Shown here piece after piece: positions 6,752 to 6,883 of a stretch of DNA of 6,883 nucleotides; within the stretch, counting starts at the first letter, position 1; the number at the start of each line of letters is the position of its first letter. A program made the translations under genes and the position numbers. The notes beneath the pieces are model-generated. The model did not search any database. It had not been told where the DNA came from and saw nothing but the letters and a program-made list of their open reading frames with translations. Origin of the DNA: Planctomycetota bacterium (GTDB taxonomy: Bacteria > Planctomycetota > Phycisphaerae > UBA1845 > CAIVHJ01); NCBI GenBank assembly GCA_022573485.1, contig JACZTW010000209.1, positions 1 to 6,883 on the forward strand, read 5' to 3'.

Positions 6752-6824
6752 GCCTAAGGAGTTATTGCAAAACCTCAAGTTGAACAGCGCTAGATGACGA
6801 TATTTGAACCATCGGAACAATCAT

Positions 6825-6830
6825 GGAGGA
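6825..6830 (+). promoter_or_regulatory. Ribosome binding site of the transposase
   Basis: GGAGGA lies 7 nt before the ATG at 6838, an optimal spacing and much stronger than the sites of most other genes in the window. It supports the chosen start. Confidence 0.75.
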
Positions 6831-6837
6831 TAAACCG

Positions 6838-6883
6838 ATGGCTCGACAATGGTTAAGCGAGGAACTGTGGGAACAAATCCAAC
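6838..6883 (+). CDS. IS5-family transposase, N-terminal fragment (3' end beyond window)
   Basis: Only 15 codons are present, reading MARQWLSEELWEQIQ. The pattern of a W, then L-S/T-x-E-x-W-E-x-I, is typical of the DUF4096 (PF13340) domain that opens many IS5/IS4-type DDE transposases, where it precedes an LLP-like stretch. No catalytic residue is within the window, so intactness cannot be judged. The upstream position of a likely IS end and a strong RBS support the call. Confidence 0.7.
   Translation, partial: MARQWLSEELWEQIQ

Larger units (their letters stand above)
6758..6883 (+). mobile_element. IS5-family insertion sequence, left end (runs off window)
   Basis: The transposase start at 6838 is preceded by about 80 bp of non-coding DNA that begins GGAGTTATTGCAAAACC at 6758, which looks like an IS terminal repeat. 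The four bases just outside are CTAA (6754-6757), fitting the YTAR target used by some IS5-family elements. The right end is outside the window, so neither the inverted repeat nor the target duplication can be confirmed; the boundary is an inference. Confidence 0.6.

Noticed and set aside
6664..6783. A 39-codon, very basic small ORF downstream of yhhQ
   Set aside because: It runs through the GC-rich palindromes and into the presumed IS end, which explains its Arg-rich composition. There is no RBS or sign of selection.

Overview
The window looks like chromosomal DNA from a moderately GC-rich bacterium, most likely a member of the Planctomycetota. This placement is an inference from three things: a very large secreted zinc metalloprotease of the DUF5117/DUF4953 type, a pair of cysteine-cluster (YkgJ-like) proteins, and weak or absent Shine-Dalgarno sites before most genes. 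No rRNA, tRNA, CRISPR array or plasmid/phage module is visible.

Layout, left to right. (1) Positions 1-1042, minus strand: two adjacent YkgJ-like cysteine-cluster genes separated by only 2 nt. The downstream one runs off the left edge of the window and carries a palindromic, repeat-like insert in its middle. (2) Positions 1092-2471, plus strand: a polytopic GT-C type glycosyltransferase-like membrane protein, transcribed divergently from the YkgJ pair. (3) Positions 2462-2489: a strong hairpin with a GAAA loop and U-tract on the minus strand. It terminates the next gene and overlaps the end of the glycosyltransferase gene. (4) Positions 2517-5306, minus strand: a 929-residue exported metzincin-like protease with an intact HExxHxxGxxH site and Met-turn. 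(5) Positions 5307-5836: a long divergent non-coding stretch with a clear RBS, a tentative promoter for the protease and small direct and inverted repeats. (6) Positions 5837-6643, plus strand: a YhhQ/COG1738 family queuosine-precursor transporter. (7) Positions 6644-6757: GC-rich palindromes. (8) From about 6758 to the right edge: the left end of an IS5-family insertion sequence with the first 15 codons of its transposase.

Apart from the YkgJ pair there is no visible operon, and the remaining genes look like independent housekeeping or envelope functions. I found no convincing new multi-gene system. The most notable non-genic signals are the palindromic element embedded in frame in the first YkgJ-like gene, and a set of short inverted repeats arranged around the yhhQ-like gene next to the insertion sequence.
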